A program made the position numbers and the translations under genes. Shown one piece after another: positions 28,223-35,723 of a stretch of 64,000 nt of DNA. Origin of the DNA: Bogoriella caseilytica. GTDB lineage: Bacteria; Actinomycetota; Actinomycetes; Actinomycetales; Actinomycetaceae. Each line of letters starts with the position of its first letter. Position 1 is the stretch's first letter. The stretch lies in contig NZ_RKHK01000001.1 of NCBI RefSeq assembly GCF_003752405.1, positions 2,170,001-2,234,000 on the forward strand. Direction: 5' to 3'. The notes beneath the pieces are model-generated. The model saw only the letters and a program-made list of their open reading frames with translations. It was not told where the DNA came from and searched no databases.

Positions 28223-31018
28223 ATGCGCTCTCGTCCGCGCCGCTTCGCGATGCCAGCAGTCCTGGCTGTCGCCCTCACCTCGGCCGCTCTGGCCGCTCCC
28301 GCGCTCGCAGTCCCCGTAGCGCCTGAGCCCGAGCTGGACCGGATCGCCGTCTCGGTGGTCGGCGATGGCACACGCACGGGCAATGAGGGGGTGCCGGTGA
28401 GCATTCATCTGCTCGAGTCCGATGGCACGTTCATCGGCGAGACGGGAATCCCCTACGCCGGCGATGAGGAGAACTATCGCTTCGTCCTCGGTGCCGATCG
28501 TGACCAGGCGGGGGCGCTCCAGCTCTCCGCCGACGGCACGGAGCTCACGATCGGTGGATACGACGCCGACCTGGGCGCGCAGACCAACGCCTCCACCACC
28601 GTGGACACGCTTCGCGTGGTGGGAGCGGTGGCCCCGGATGGTTCGGTGGACGTGTCCACCTCGCTGGCCGGTGCCTTCTCCGGCAGCCACATCCGGGGCG
28701 TCGTCGCCGATGCCTCCCGGTACTGGGTGGGCGGGCACGGAAACAGTGGTGCGCCCGCACCCTACGACGCCGGAGTGCTCACCATCGAGGCCGGAGGTGA
28801 CGATCCCACCGTGGTCGTTCCGGGATCCAGCGGGCAGCTCCGCAACCACCGCGTCCCGGTGATTCACAAGGGACAGCTCTACGTCTCCTCGGACCGGTCG
28901 GACTACTCCGGCATCGTCCGGGTGGGCGAGGGCCTGCCCGCCGTCCCCATCAGCGAAGCGGAGTTCGAGGTCGTCGCTCGCACACCCGTGGCGGACGGCC
29001 GTGACGTGCCGCACGATTTTGCCTTCGCCGGCGAGCATCTCTACGTCGCCTACACCGGTGGCACCGATCCGGCATTGGTGCGATACGCCCAGCAGGACGG
29101 CGGCTGGGATGCAGACGAGGCGCTGGAGGGCGAGTTCTGGGGGCTGACCGCTCGGGACAGCGAAGCCGGCACCGTGCTCTACGCCACCGCTGGCTCGCAT
29201 TTTGGCAACTCCGTGGTGCGCATCGCGGACGAAGGGGAGTTCGCGGAGGTGGAGCCGGAGGTCCTGGCCGTCGCCGCGGAGAACTTTGCCTTCCGCGGCG
29301 TGGCGCTCGCACCGGGCTTCCAACCTGGCGGGCCGGTGGAGGTCATCGAGGAGGACTATCTCGCCGAGTTCGCGTGGGATCAGCGGACGGCGCACGGTGT
29401 GGGCAACGCCTTGTCGGCGGTGCTCGGTGAGGAGGTCAACGCGGTCGCGACCGGTCGGCTGCTCCCGGTCGACGGCGCGGACCTCACCGGAGCCGAGATC
29501 CAGGTCACCAGCTCCGCGCCCGAGGTGGTGAGCGAGGAGGACATCGACGTGGACTTCGACGGGACGACCTTCCGCATCGCGCCCACACCCGCGGGCACCG
29601 GCACCGTCGATCTGGACGTGCTCGCCGTGCGGGAGGGCGAGGTCCTTGCGAGGAGCACGCTGCGCTACTGGGTCTCGGCTGCCCTACCGACCGCGGACGC
29701 CCGCGCTCACGTGGGCCTGGCCGATGCCTCCACTGCGCAGGATGTGGGCGAGGGCTACCTGCTGGTCGCCGATGACGACACTCTCGGCATCCGGCTCTAC
29801 GGGCCGGCTTCCGGTGAGCCGGTGGCCCACTTCGACATCCACGGGGAGAACCACGAGAACATTCCCTACGTGCGCCAGCCCGGCGAGACCTGGGACACCG
29901 AGGCCTCCGCCCGCCTCCGCGACACGATCTTCTGGATCGGCTCGCTGGGAAACTCCCGCTCCGGCAATGTCCGGCCGGACCGGGACACCATCGCCGCCAC
30001 CACAGTCAGCGGTAGCGGAGCGGGGACGGAACTGGCGTTCGCCGGCTACACCCGCGGTGTCACCGACGCGCTCGTCGCGTGGGACAACGACGGCGGTCAC
30101 GGGCTCGCGCCGGGCGCGCTGCGTTTCGAACGCGCCACGCAGGCCGGGTACTCGGCTGAAGGGCCGAACAGCCTGAACGTCGAGGCTGCGGCGATCGCGC
30201 CCGACGGCGAATCGCTGTGGCTCGGTTTCCGCTCCCCGCTGGTCGGCCCCGACCTCGAGGCGCCGGTGGGCGACAATGAGATTCCCGGCTCCGCGGGGGA
30301 GCGCGCACTGATCGTTGAGATCGGCTCCATCGCGGACGTGGTCCTCGGCGGTGCTGGGATTGAGGTGACCGACTGGTTCACGCTCGACCTGGACGGCAGG
30401 GCGCTCCGGGGAATGACCGAGACCGCGGACGGTCACTACGCGCTCCAGGCCGGCTCCGCCGACGACACCGGGAACTTCGCCATCTACGGCTGGAGCGGGG
30501 ATCGAGACGATGCGCCGGTCGAGTCGGCGAACCCCCTGGGGATGTGGGATCGGGACGGCTCCTACGAGTCCCTGCCACTGGTTCCTTCGCTGGAGGACGG
30601 CACCACGATTCGCGTGCTGCAGGATGTGGGCACGGTCGACCTGTACGGCAACGGCCTGGAAGCGCAGGAGCTGCCACAAGAGCTGCAGAAGTTCTACTCG
30701 CACGACTACACACTCGATTTCGGCGGTGCCTTCGCCGGAGATGACGACGCCGGGCCGGATCCTGAGCCGACGGACCCGCCCACGACCGATCCTGGGCCGG
30801 GTGGCCCGCCGACCGATCCCGGTCCCGTTGATCCGCCGTCCGGTGAGGAGGGTTCCGATGATGGTTCCGGGGGCCCCGGCACGACACCCGGCGCTCTGCC
30901 TGCGACCGGCGCCGCCGCAGCGGGCATGGTGCCGCTCGCGTTGCTCGCGATCCTCGGCGGAGCGGTTCTGGTCTGGTGGAGCGGGGCCCGGCGCGCCGGG
31001 CTGACCGCGCAGCTTTAG
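28223..31018 (+). CDS. LPATG-anchored surface protein with beta-propeller-like body (possible DUF3616 relative)
   Basis: This 931-residue wall protein starts at ATG 28223 behind a strong ribosome site. A signal peptide (MRSRPRRFAMPAVLAVALTS, cleaved near ALAVPVAP) is followed by a beta-rich region (about 35-390) with repeated short strands (HIRGVVADASRYWVGG, HDFAFAGEHLYVAYTGG). An Ig-like domain (about 395-490) comes next, then a second beta-rich region (about 490-850) with VEAAAIAPDGESLWLGFRSPL, which recalls DUF3616-type proteins. A Pro/Asp/Gly spacer leads to LPATG (30896-30910), a hydrophobic helix and a basic tail. It may bind or hydrolyse an extracellular ligand; nothing proves catalysis. 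Its stop codon lies inside the CIRCE operator of groES. Confidence 0.85.
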   Translation: MRSRPRRFAMPAVLAVALTSAALAAPALAVPVAPEPELDRIAVSVVGDGTRTGNEGVPVSIHLLESDGTFIGETGIPYAGDEENYRFVLGADRDQAGALQLSADGTELTIGGYDADLGAQTNASTTVDTLRVVGAVAPDGSVDVSTSLAGAFSGSHIRGVVADASRYWVGGHGNSGAPAPYDAGVLTIEAGGDDPTVVVPGSSGQLRNHRVPVIHKGQLYVSSDRSDYSGIVRVGEGLPAVPISEAEFEVVARTPVADGRDVPHDFAFAGEHLYVAYTGGTDPALVRYAQQDGGWDADEALEGEFWGLTARDSEAGTVLYATAGSHFGNSVVRIADEGEFAEVEPEVLAVAAENFAFRGVALAPGFQPGGPVEVIEEDYLAEFAWDQRTAHGVGNALSAVLGEEVNAVATGRLLPVDGADLTGAEIQVTSSAPEVVSEEDIDVDFDGTTFRIAPTPAGTGTVDLDVLAVREGEVLARSTLRYWVSAALPTADARAHVGLADASTAQDVGEGYLLVADDDTLGIRLYGPASGEPVAHFDIHGENHENIPYVRQPGETWDTEASARLRDTIFWIGSLGNSRSGNVRPDRDTIAATTVSGSGAGTELAFAGYTRGVTDALVAWDNDGGHGLAPGALRFERATQAGYSAEGPNSLNVEAAAIAPDGESLWLGFRSPLVGPDLEAPVGDNEIPGSAGERALIVEIGSIADVVLGGAGIEVTDWFTLDLDGRALRGMTETADGHYALQAGSADDTGNFAIYGWSGDRDDAPVESANPLGMWDRDGSYESLPLVPSLEDGTTIRVLQDVGTVDLYGNGLEAQELPQELQKFYSHDYTLDFGGAFAGDDDAGPDPEPTDPPTTDPGPGGPPTDPGPVDPPSGEEGSDDGSGGPGTTPGALPATGAAAAGMVPLALLAILGGAVLVWWSGARRAGLTAQL

Positions 31019-31041
31019 CACTCACCTTGAGCGAGTGCTAG
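31015..31041 (+). promoter_or_regulatory. CIRCE element (HrcA operator)
   Basis: TTAGCACTC (31015-31023), 9 nt, GAGTGCTAG (31033-31041) matches the CIRCE consensus with one mismatch in the last base. HrcA binds it and represses chaperonin genes until heat stress. It overlaps the last codon and stop (31016-31018) of the upstream surface-protein gene. Confidence 0.93.
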
Positions 31042-31055
31042 CCGTGTTGTAGATT
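31027..31055 (+). promoter_or_regulatory. groES promoter (-35 TTGAGC, -10 TAGATT)
   Basis: TTGAGC (31027-31032), 17 nt, TAGATT (31050-31055) is a good housekeeping-sigma promoter. The -35 box lies inside the CIRCE operator, which explains repression by HrcA. The predicted leader is about 130 nt, ending in the GGGGAGG ribosome site at 31178-31184. Confidence 0.75.
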
Positions 31056-31190
31056 GAAGCGCGCAGGAGCCGCTGAGCGGCTTCTGCTGCATCACCGTAA
31101 GACGAGCGTCCGGCTCCCGCGACGGCGGCCGCACGGCGACGGTGAGAGAACCATTGTCCGTCCCATCTCACGAAGAAGGGGAGGTCCGCA

Positions 31191-31487
31191 GTGTCGGTCT
31201 CCATCAAGCCGCTCGAGGACCGCATCGTTGTGCAGACCCTCGAGGCCGAGCAGACCACCGCATCCGGTCTGGTCATCCCGGACTCCGCCCAGGAGAAGCC
31301 CCAGGAGGGCAAGGTCCTGGCCGTGGGCCCGGGTCGCGTTGACGACAGCGGCAACCGCGTGCCGGTCGACGTCAAGGAAGGCGACGTCGTCATCTACAGC
31401 AAGTACGGCGGCACCGAGGTCAAGTACGCGGGCGAGGAGTACCTCATCCTCTCCGCGCGCGACGTCCTCGCCGTTGTGGACAAGTGA
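31191..31487 (+). CDS. groES: Co-chaperonin GroES
   Basis: The 98-residue protein forms the seven-membered lid of the GroEL chamber. It carries [12 protein letters not shown], the mobile loop (about 17-34, [18 protein letters not shown]), the [10 protein letters not shown] strand, [15 protein letters not shown] and [13 protein letters not shown], all standard. GTG 31191 is 6 nt behind GGGGAGG. It is heat-regulated through CIRCE upstream. No groEL follows: a perfect terminator hairpin begins about 27 bp after the stop and the next gene is on the other strand. In many actinobacteria groEL1 is next to groES, so GroEL must be encoded elsewhere here. Confidence 0.97.
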   Translation: MSVSIKPLEDRIVVQTLEAEQTTASGLVIPDSAQEKPQEGKVLAVGPGRVDDSGNRVPVDVKEGDVVIYSKYGGTEVKYAGEEYLILSARDVLAVVDK

Positions 31488-31513
31488 GCACCTAGCCACG
31501 TCGCACGATAGAT

Positions 31514-31550
31514 ACGACACCCCTGGTCCATGACGGACCAGGGGTGTCGT
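31514..31550. terminator. Perfect 16-bp hairpin between groES and the convergent MFS gene
   Basis: ACGACACCCCTGGTCC (31514-31529) pairs with 31535-31550 around a 5-nt ATGAC loop. There is no T-tract. It can serve both converging genes. Confidence 0.85.
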
Positions 31551-31582
31551 GTCTGCGGGGGAGCTCTGACCGCTCCGGACGG

Positions 31583-32779
31583 TTAGCCCCCTGGAGCGGA
31601 AGGGTGGGGGCGGGAGATCCGGCCGATCACCGGGATCGATCCGACGGACGTGATGAGGGCAGCGATGAAGAGCACGGAGTATCTGTTGCCGGACGCGGCG
31701 AGCAGTGACCCGGCCATCAGGGGCGCCACAGTCAACGGCAGCAGTGTCGCCAGTCCGAGCACACTGAGGTCGCGAGCGTGGTTCGTTCCGGAGGGCAGCA
31801 CGTCGATCATGAGCGCGAGCCCGGTTGAGAGGAACGCGCCGCGCGCCATGCCCGCGACGAGGACAAAGGCCACCAGGCCTCCCACGGAGGGCGTTGCCAG
31901 CGGGATCACCAGCGCTGCGGCGTAGACACCGGTGGAGATCATCACGGTCCGCACCCGGTCCCTCTGGCCGATGCGTGCCGCGAGGAGAGTGCCCACGGCC
32001 AGGCAGCCCACGTAGGTGGCGCTGAGTATGCCGACGATCGGTCCGGCCGTGACCTCATCGGTGTTGCTGAAGTCCATGACGATGTAAAGCAGGTAGCCCG
32101 CGACGAACTGGCTACCGAGCGTGAAGAGCGCCCGGCTGAGGAACACCAGCCGGAAGTCGCGGATCGCCCATGCCCGCGACCACGCCTGCGTGGTGCGCGG
32201 TCCCGGCACCTCGCTCCGTTCCGGCTCGACGAGGACGAAGCCCAGCATCGTCACGACGAGGACGATGGCGAGTCCAGCGGTCAGCAGAGCCGGCCGGTCG
32301 AGCAGGAGCCCGGCGCTCGCGGCACCCACAGCGAGCCCGAGCACTGCGCCGAAGGTATAGGACGAGGACACTCGCGAGCGCAGGGAGGGCGAGACGCGAT
32401 CCGCGAGCACCGCCTCCAGCGGCGCTTGGACGAGGTGAAGCAGCGGCTGGACGAGCAGCCATCCGAGGCCGACCGCCAGCACGGTCTCTGCGCGCCCGAG
32501 TGCGGCGACGGCGAGCCCGGAGGCGAGAGCGCCGACGACGATCCACGGCGTCCGCTGGCCCCAGCGGGTCCGGGTCCGGTCCGACCACGCTCCAATGGCG
32601 GGGTAGACCAGCATCGTCGCCAGTGAGGACGCCGCCATGATGAGCGCGAGGTTCGTCTCCTTGGCGTCCTCGTCGGCCTGGGCCACGAGCCCGGGCACGA
32701 TCACCCCGGCGAGAGCACCGAAGATCAGATGAAGGGAAAGGGCAGCCACCAACAGGGACCATGGCAGGGTGCGGTGCAC
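31583..32779 (-). CDS. MFS transporter
   Basis: This is an integral membrane protein of about 398 residues with roughly 12 hydrophobic helices. The loop between helices 2 and 3 reads GAWSDRTRTRWGQRTPW, the classic MFS motif A, close to the GPH/sugar-cation type as well as to general drug or sugar exporters. GTG 32779 is preferred because an AGGA ribosome site lies 7 nt before it; a GTG at 32836 would add a 19-residue hydrophilic start not typical of such carriers. It is divergent from the LAL-type LuxR regulator by under 100 bp, so the regulator may control it. The substrate cannot be told from the sequence. Confidence 0.88.
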   Translation of the reverse strand: MHRTLPWSLLVAALSLHLIFGALAGVIVPGLVAQADEDAKETNLALIMAASSLATMLVYPAIGAWSDRTRTRWGQRTPWIVVGALASGLAVAALGRAETVLAVGLGWLLVQPLLHLVQAPLEAVLADRVSPSLRSRVSSSYTFGAVLGLAVGAASAGLLLDRPALLTAGLAIVLVVTMLGFVLVEPERSEVPGPRTTQAWSRAWAIRDFRLVFLSRALFTLGSQFVAGYLLYIVMDFSNTDEVTAGPIVGILSATYVGCLAVGTLLAARIGQRDRVRTVMISTGVYAAALVIPLATPSVGGLVAFVLVAGMARGAFLSTGLALMIDVLPSGTNHARDLSVLGLATLLPLTVAPLMAGSLLAASGNRYSVLFIAALITSVGSIPVIGRISRPHPSAPGG

Positions 32780-32852
32780 GTGAGCATCCTGCCAGAACGA
32801 CAAGAGGGCCTCGTGCAGCAGGTGGCATTCTCGCACGCTCAGGCAGCGGGCC

Positions 32853-32858
32853 TAGACT
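32853..32858 (+). promoter_or_regulatory. Candidate -10 box for the LuxR-type regulator
   Basis: TAGACT is followed by 8 nt and GTG 32867, again without a ribosome site, which suggests a leaderless or near-leaderless mRNA. Confidence 0.4.
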
Positions 32859-32866
32859 GACGACTC

Positions 32867-35467
32867 GTGGCCGTCCCGATCCTCTATGGCGCTCCGCGCC
32901 TCAGCACCGATCTGATCCGGCGCGATCGGCTGGTGCGCCTCCTCGATGAACGCGCGCCGCTGACGGTCGTGCGAGGGCCGGGCGGTTGTGGCAAGACGGT
33001 CCTCGTCGCCAGCTCGTTGCACGAGGCCGGCGTTGCCGGCGTCTGGGTCAGCGTCGACTCCTCGACCAGCTCGCGGCATGCACTCTGGTCGGCAGTCGGC
33101 AGGCGGCTGACGAGTGCCGGCCTTGCGCCTCCGGGCTCCAGCCTTGACCTGTTGGGCGAGATGGCGACCACCGTCTCCGACCTCCAGCCCTTGCTGCGGA
33201 CTGCCATGAGCGCCCTGCGTGTGCCGGTGATGCTCGTCCTCGATGACTTCCATAGCCTGCAGGAACCCGACACGGTGGCCGAGGACCTCATCGACCTCCT
33301 CGCGGCATGCCCTCAACTGTCGGTCACTGTCACCACCCGGACCCCGAGTTCGCTGGAAGGAAGCCTCGCCGGCGCCAAGCTCGACCGGGTGGTGATCACG
33401 CCACCGTCCATGGCCCTCAGCCTGGAAGAGACGGGCCAGGTGCTCGCCGCGGCGGGTCTCACCGATCCTGCCGAGGTCACAGCGCTCCACCACGCCTCCG
33501 GCGGGAGCGTGCTGCTCCTGCGTGCCCTCCTCCGTGGCCATGGCGCGGGCACGATCACCTACGAGAGCAGCAGGGTGGTCGCCCAGGGACTGGTGAGCGA
33601 TCTGCTCCGCGGCATGCCGGAGGCCCGGCGGCATTTCATGATGCAGACCGCCATCCCAGAAGAGTTCGACCTCTCCCTCGCTCGGGCGCTCGCAGGCAGT
33701 GAGAACGTGGAGGAGCAGCTGGACCATCTGGAGTCCCAAGGCGTGCTCATGCGTTCCGATCGCATAGACGCACCTCTGTACCGATACCACCCTCTGTTGC
33801 GCGAGGCACTGCTGATCGAGGGCGAGACGCAGCTCGGGAGCGAGCTGAGCAGGTTGCACCGGATTGCGGCCCGCTGGTGCGAGGCGCATGACTCCCCGAA
33901 GGCAGCTCTCGGCCACGCCGTCGCGGCACACGACCTCGAGTTCGTCTCCCAAATCTTGCTGGCTCACGGCATCGGCCTCCTTCCTCAGCGGGACGTCTAC
34001 GCGATGCTGTCCCACCTCTCGGCGGCCGCAGTTGCTCGTCATCCGCTCATCGCCCTGATGCTTGCTGTCGGCGCGTACGCACGACGGAACCGGCGTTTCC
34101 GTGCTGTCGAGTACTTCGCGGTGGCGATCGCCGCCTCGCGGGTGATGGGCTCGCGCGCCGGCCCGGCTGAGCGCGCCGCGTTGGCGACCGTCGAGAGCGT
34201 GGCGTTCCGGCTCACCGGACGGCCCGCCCAAGGGGTGAGCTCAGCCCGCCGAGCCCTGCGGTTGTTACGCGGAGATCCTGTGCTGCTCGCGCCCTTGCGT
34301 GACCAGCTCGCCTACCTCCGGTCCCAGAATGCCGTGACGCTCATGCGCGCCGGACGCACCGACGAAGCGCGGGCTGCTCTGCGTGACAACATGGCCGACT
34401 TGGAGTCGATTCCGCTCTCTCCAGCGCTGGCCACTGTGTCACTGCAGGCGGCTCTGCAGGTCTTCGACGGCGATATGAAGTCGGCGGCCGCCTCCGTGGC
34501 TCTTGTCGACGAGGGCCGGTGGCCCGCCGCCATCCGGAATGACTACCCCGGTGCCACCTACCACCTGGCGAAGGCCATTCAGGCGATGGAGGACTTCGAC
34601 GTCGAGGGTGCACGCCGCCATGTGGAGGTGCTCGCCCCGCATATGGCGACCCTCGAGTACCGGCCCTACTTCGTGGCCATCGAGGCCTTGGCCGACCTCG
34701 CCGAGGGGAGCCCGGCACTGGGTCTGCAGCGCCTGGACCGCTTCACCACGGGCGACGTGGGACGCCGTCACCTCGCCCAGCTGGACCAGCGTCTCCTCGG
34801 GCCCGTTCGGGCACTCTTGCACCTCGCGCAGGGCCAGGTCGCCCGGGCCGACCAGGTCCTGAAGTCGCTGCCGGCCAAGAGTGCCGTCGTGATGATTCTC
34901 CGCGCACTGCGGTCGCACCTCACCGGGGACCATGAACGCGCCATCAGTCTGCTGGCACGCACCCACACGCCCGAGACCACACCGCGTATCGCGGCACTGG
35001 CTCACCTGCTCGCGGCGGCCACGGCGCTGCGTGCTGATCGACCGCACCTCGCCGTGGCGCCGCTGGAGAAGATGGCAGCCGTGATGGCCGACTGCGGGCT
35101 GCGCTCGCATCTCGCCCTGGTTCCGCGGAGCGACCTGCTGGCGCTGCGGGTCCTGGCAGAAGAGAAGAACCTCGGTCTCGTCACGCGCTGCCTCGACCTG
35201 GAGGGTGTTCCGGAGGTGCTGCCCGAGGCGGTCTCCGATGTCTCGCTGACCGAGCGTGAGCGCGTGGTGCTCCATGCTCTGGTCGAGCGCAGCAGCCAGG
35301 CCGAGATCGCCGAGTATCTCGTGGTCTCGCCCAACACGGTGAAGAGTCAGCTGCGCTCCCTCTACCGGAAGCTCGAGGCGACAGGGAGGGAAGAGGCCTT
35401 GGCGGTCGCTTTCGCCTCCGGCCTTCTTGAGCGCCCCGGGCCTGCGGAGCATTCCCCGGACCTCTGA
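32867..35467 (+). CDS. Large ATP-binding LuxR-family regulator (MalT/LAL type)
   Basis: This 866-residue STAND-type regulator has an N-terminal NTPase with P-loop VVRGPGGCGKTVLVASSL (about 34-51), Walker B VPVMLVLDDFHSL (about 122-134), and a winged helix (about 280-330). A long helical, TPR-like middle (about 350-760) is followed by a C-terminal LuxR DNA-binding domain, LTERERVVLHALVERSSQAEIAEYLVVSPNTVKSQLRSLYRKL. Family members bind an inducer in the helical region and switch on with ATP, like MalT with maltotriose. It lies between the divergent MFS gene and the surface protein starting at 35724. Both are plausible targets, by position only. GTG 32867 is the first in-frame start compatible with the TAGACT box. 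Confidence 0.9.
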   Translation: MAVPILYGAPRLSTDLIRRDRLVRLLDERAPLTVVRGPGGCGKTVLVASSLHEAGVAGVWVSVDSSTSSRHALWSAVGRRLTSAGLAPPGSSLDLLGEMATTVSDLQPLLRTAMSALRVPVMLVLDDFHSLQEPDTVAEDLIDLLAACPQLSVTVTTRTPSSLEGSLAGAKLDRVVITPPSMALSLEETGQVLAAAGLTDPAEVTALHHASGGSVLLLRALLRGHGAGTITYESSRVVAQGLVSDLLRGMPEARRHFMMQTAIPEEFDLSLARALAGSENVEEQLDHLESQGVLMRSDRIDAPLYRYHPLLREALLIEGETQLGSELSRLHRIAARWCEAHDSPKAALGHAVAAHDLEFVSQILLAHGIGLLPQRDVYAMLSHLSAAAVARHPLIALMLAVGAYARRNRRFRAVEYFAVAIAASRVMGSRAGPAERAALATVESVAFRLTGRPAQGVSSARRALRLLRGDPVLLAPLRDQLAYLRSQNAVTLMRAGRTDEARAALRDNMADLESIPLSPALATVSLQAALQVFDGDMKSAAASVALVDEGRWPAAIRNDYPGATYHLAKAIQAMEDFDVEGARRHVEVLAPHMATLEYRPYFVAIEALADLAEGSPALGLQRLDRFTTGDVGRRHLAQLDQRLLGPVRALLHLAQGQVARADQVLKSLPAKSAVVMILRALRSHLTGDHERAISLLARTHTPETTPRIAALAHLLAAATALRADRPHLAVAPLEKMAAVMADCGLRSHLALVPRSDLLALRVLAEEKNLGLVTRCLDLEGVPEVLPEAVSDVSLTERERVVLHALVERSSQAEIAEYLVVSPNTVKSQLRSLYRKLEATGREEALAVAFASGLLERPGPAEHSPDL

Positions 35468-35723
35468 TCGCGCCGGCATCGGCCGGTGGCCTGATCGTGC
35501 TCGGGCTGAGTCGCGCCCGTTCTGCCCGGCGTGCAACCGAAGCGCCGAGCCACCGGGACACGCTCGGTTGGGGGCGTGGGAGACCGGCAGGGTGAAACCC
35601 AGGGTGAAATTCCCCACGGCGAGAGACCACGTTTAAGGACACCACATGTGTTGCCTGTCATAACTGACCCACTGTTCGTCTCCGTGGCCAGGAGTGGCTG
35701 CATTCATCGTTCTAGGGGTCCCC
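35468..35723 (+). promoter_or_regulatory. Leader region of the third surface-protein gene, with direct repeats and a hairpin
   Basis: AGGGTGAAA occurs twice, 12 bp apart (35589-35597 and 35601-35609), within a possible fold closed by CGTGGG (35575-35580) and CCCACG (35613-35618), with GGGT-GAA-ACCC inside. An AT-rich stretch (about 35629-35680) follows and probably carries the promoter. The direct repeats could bind the adjacent LuxR-type regulator, or the fold could be a cis-acting RNA. It matches no riboswitch I know. Confidence 0.4.
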
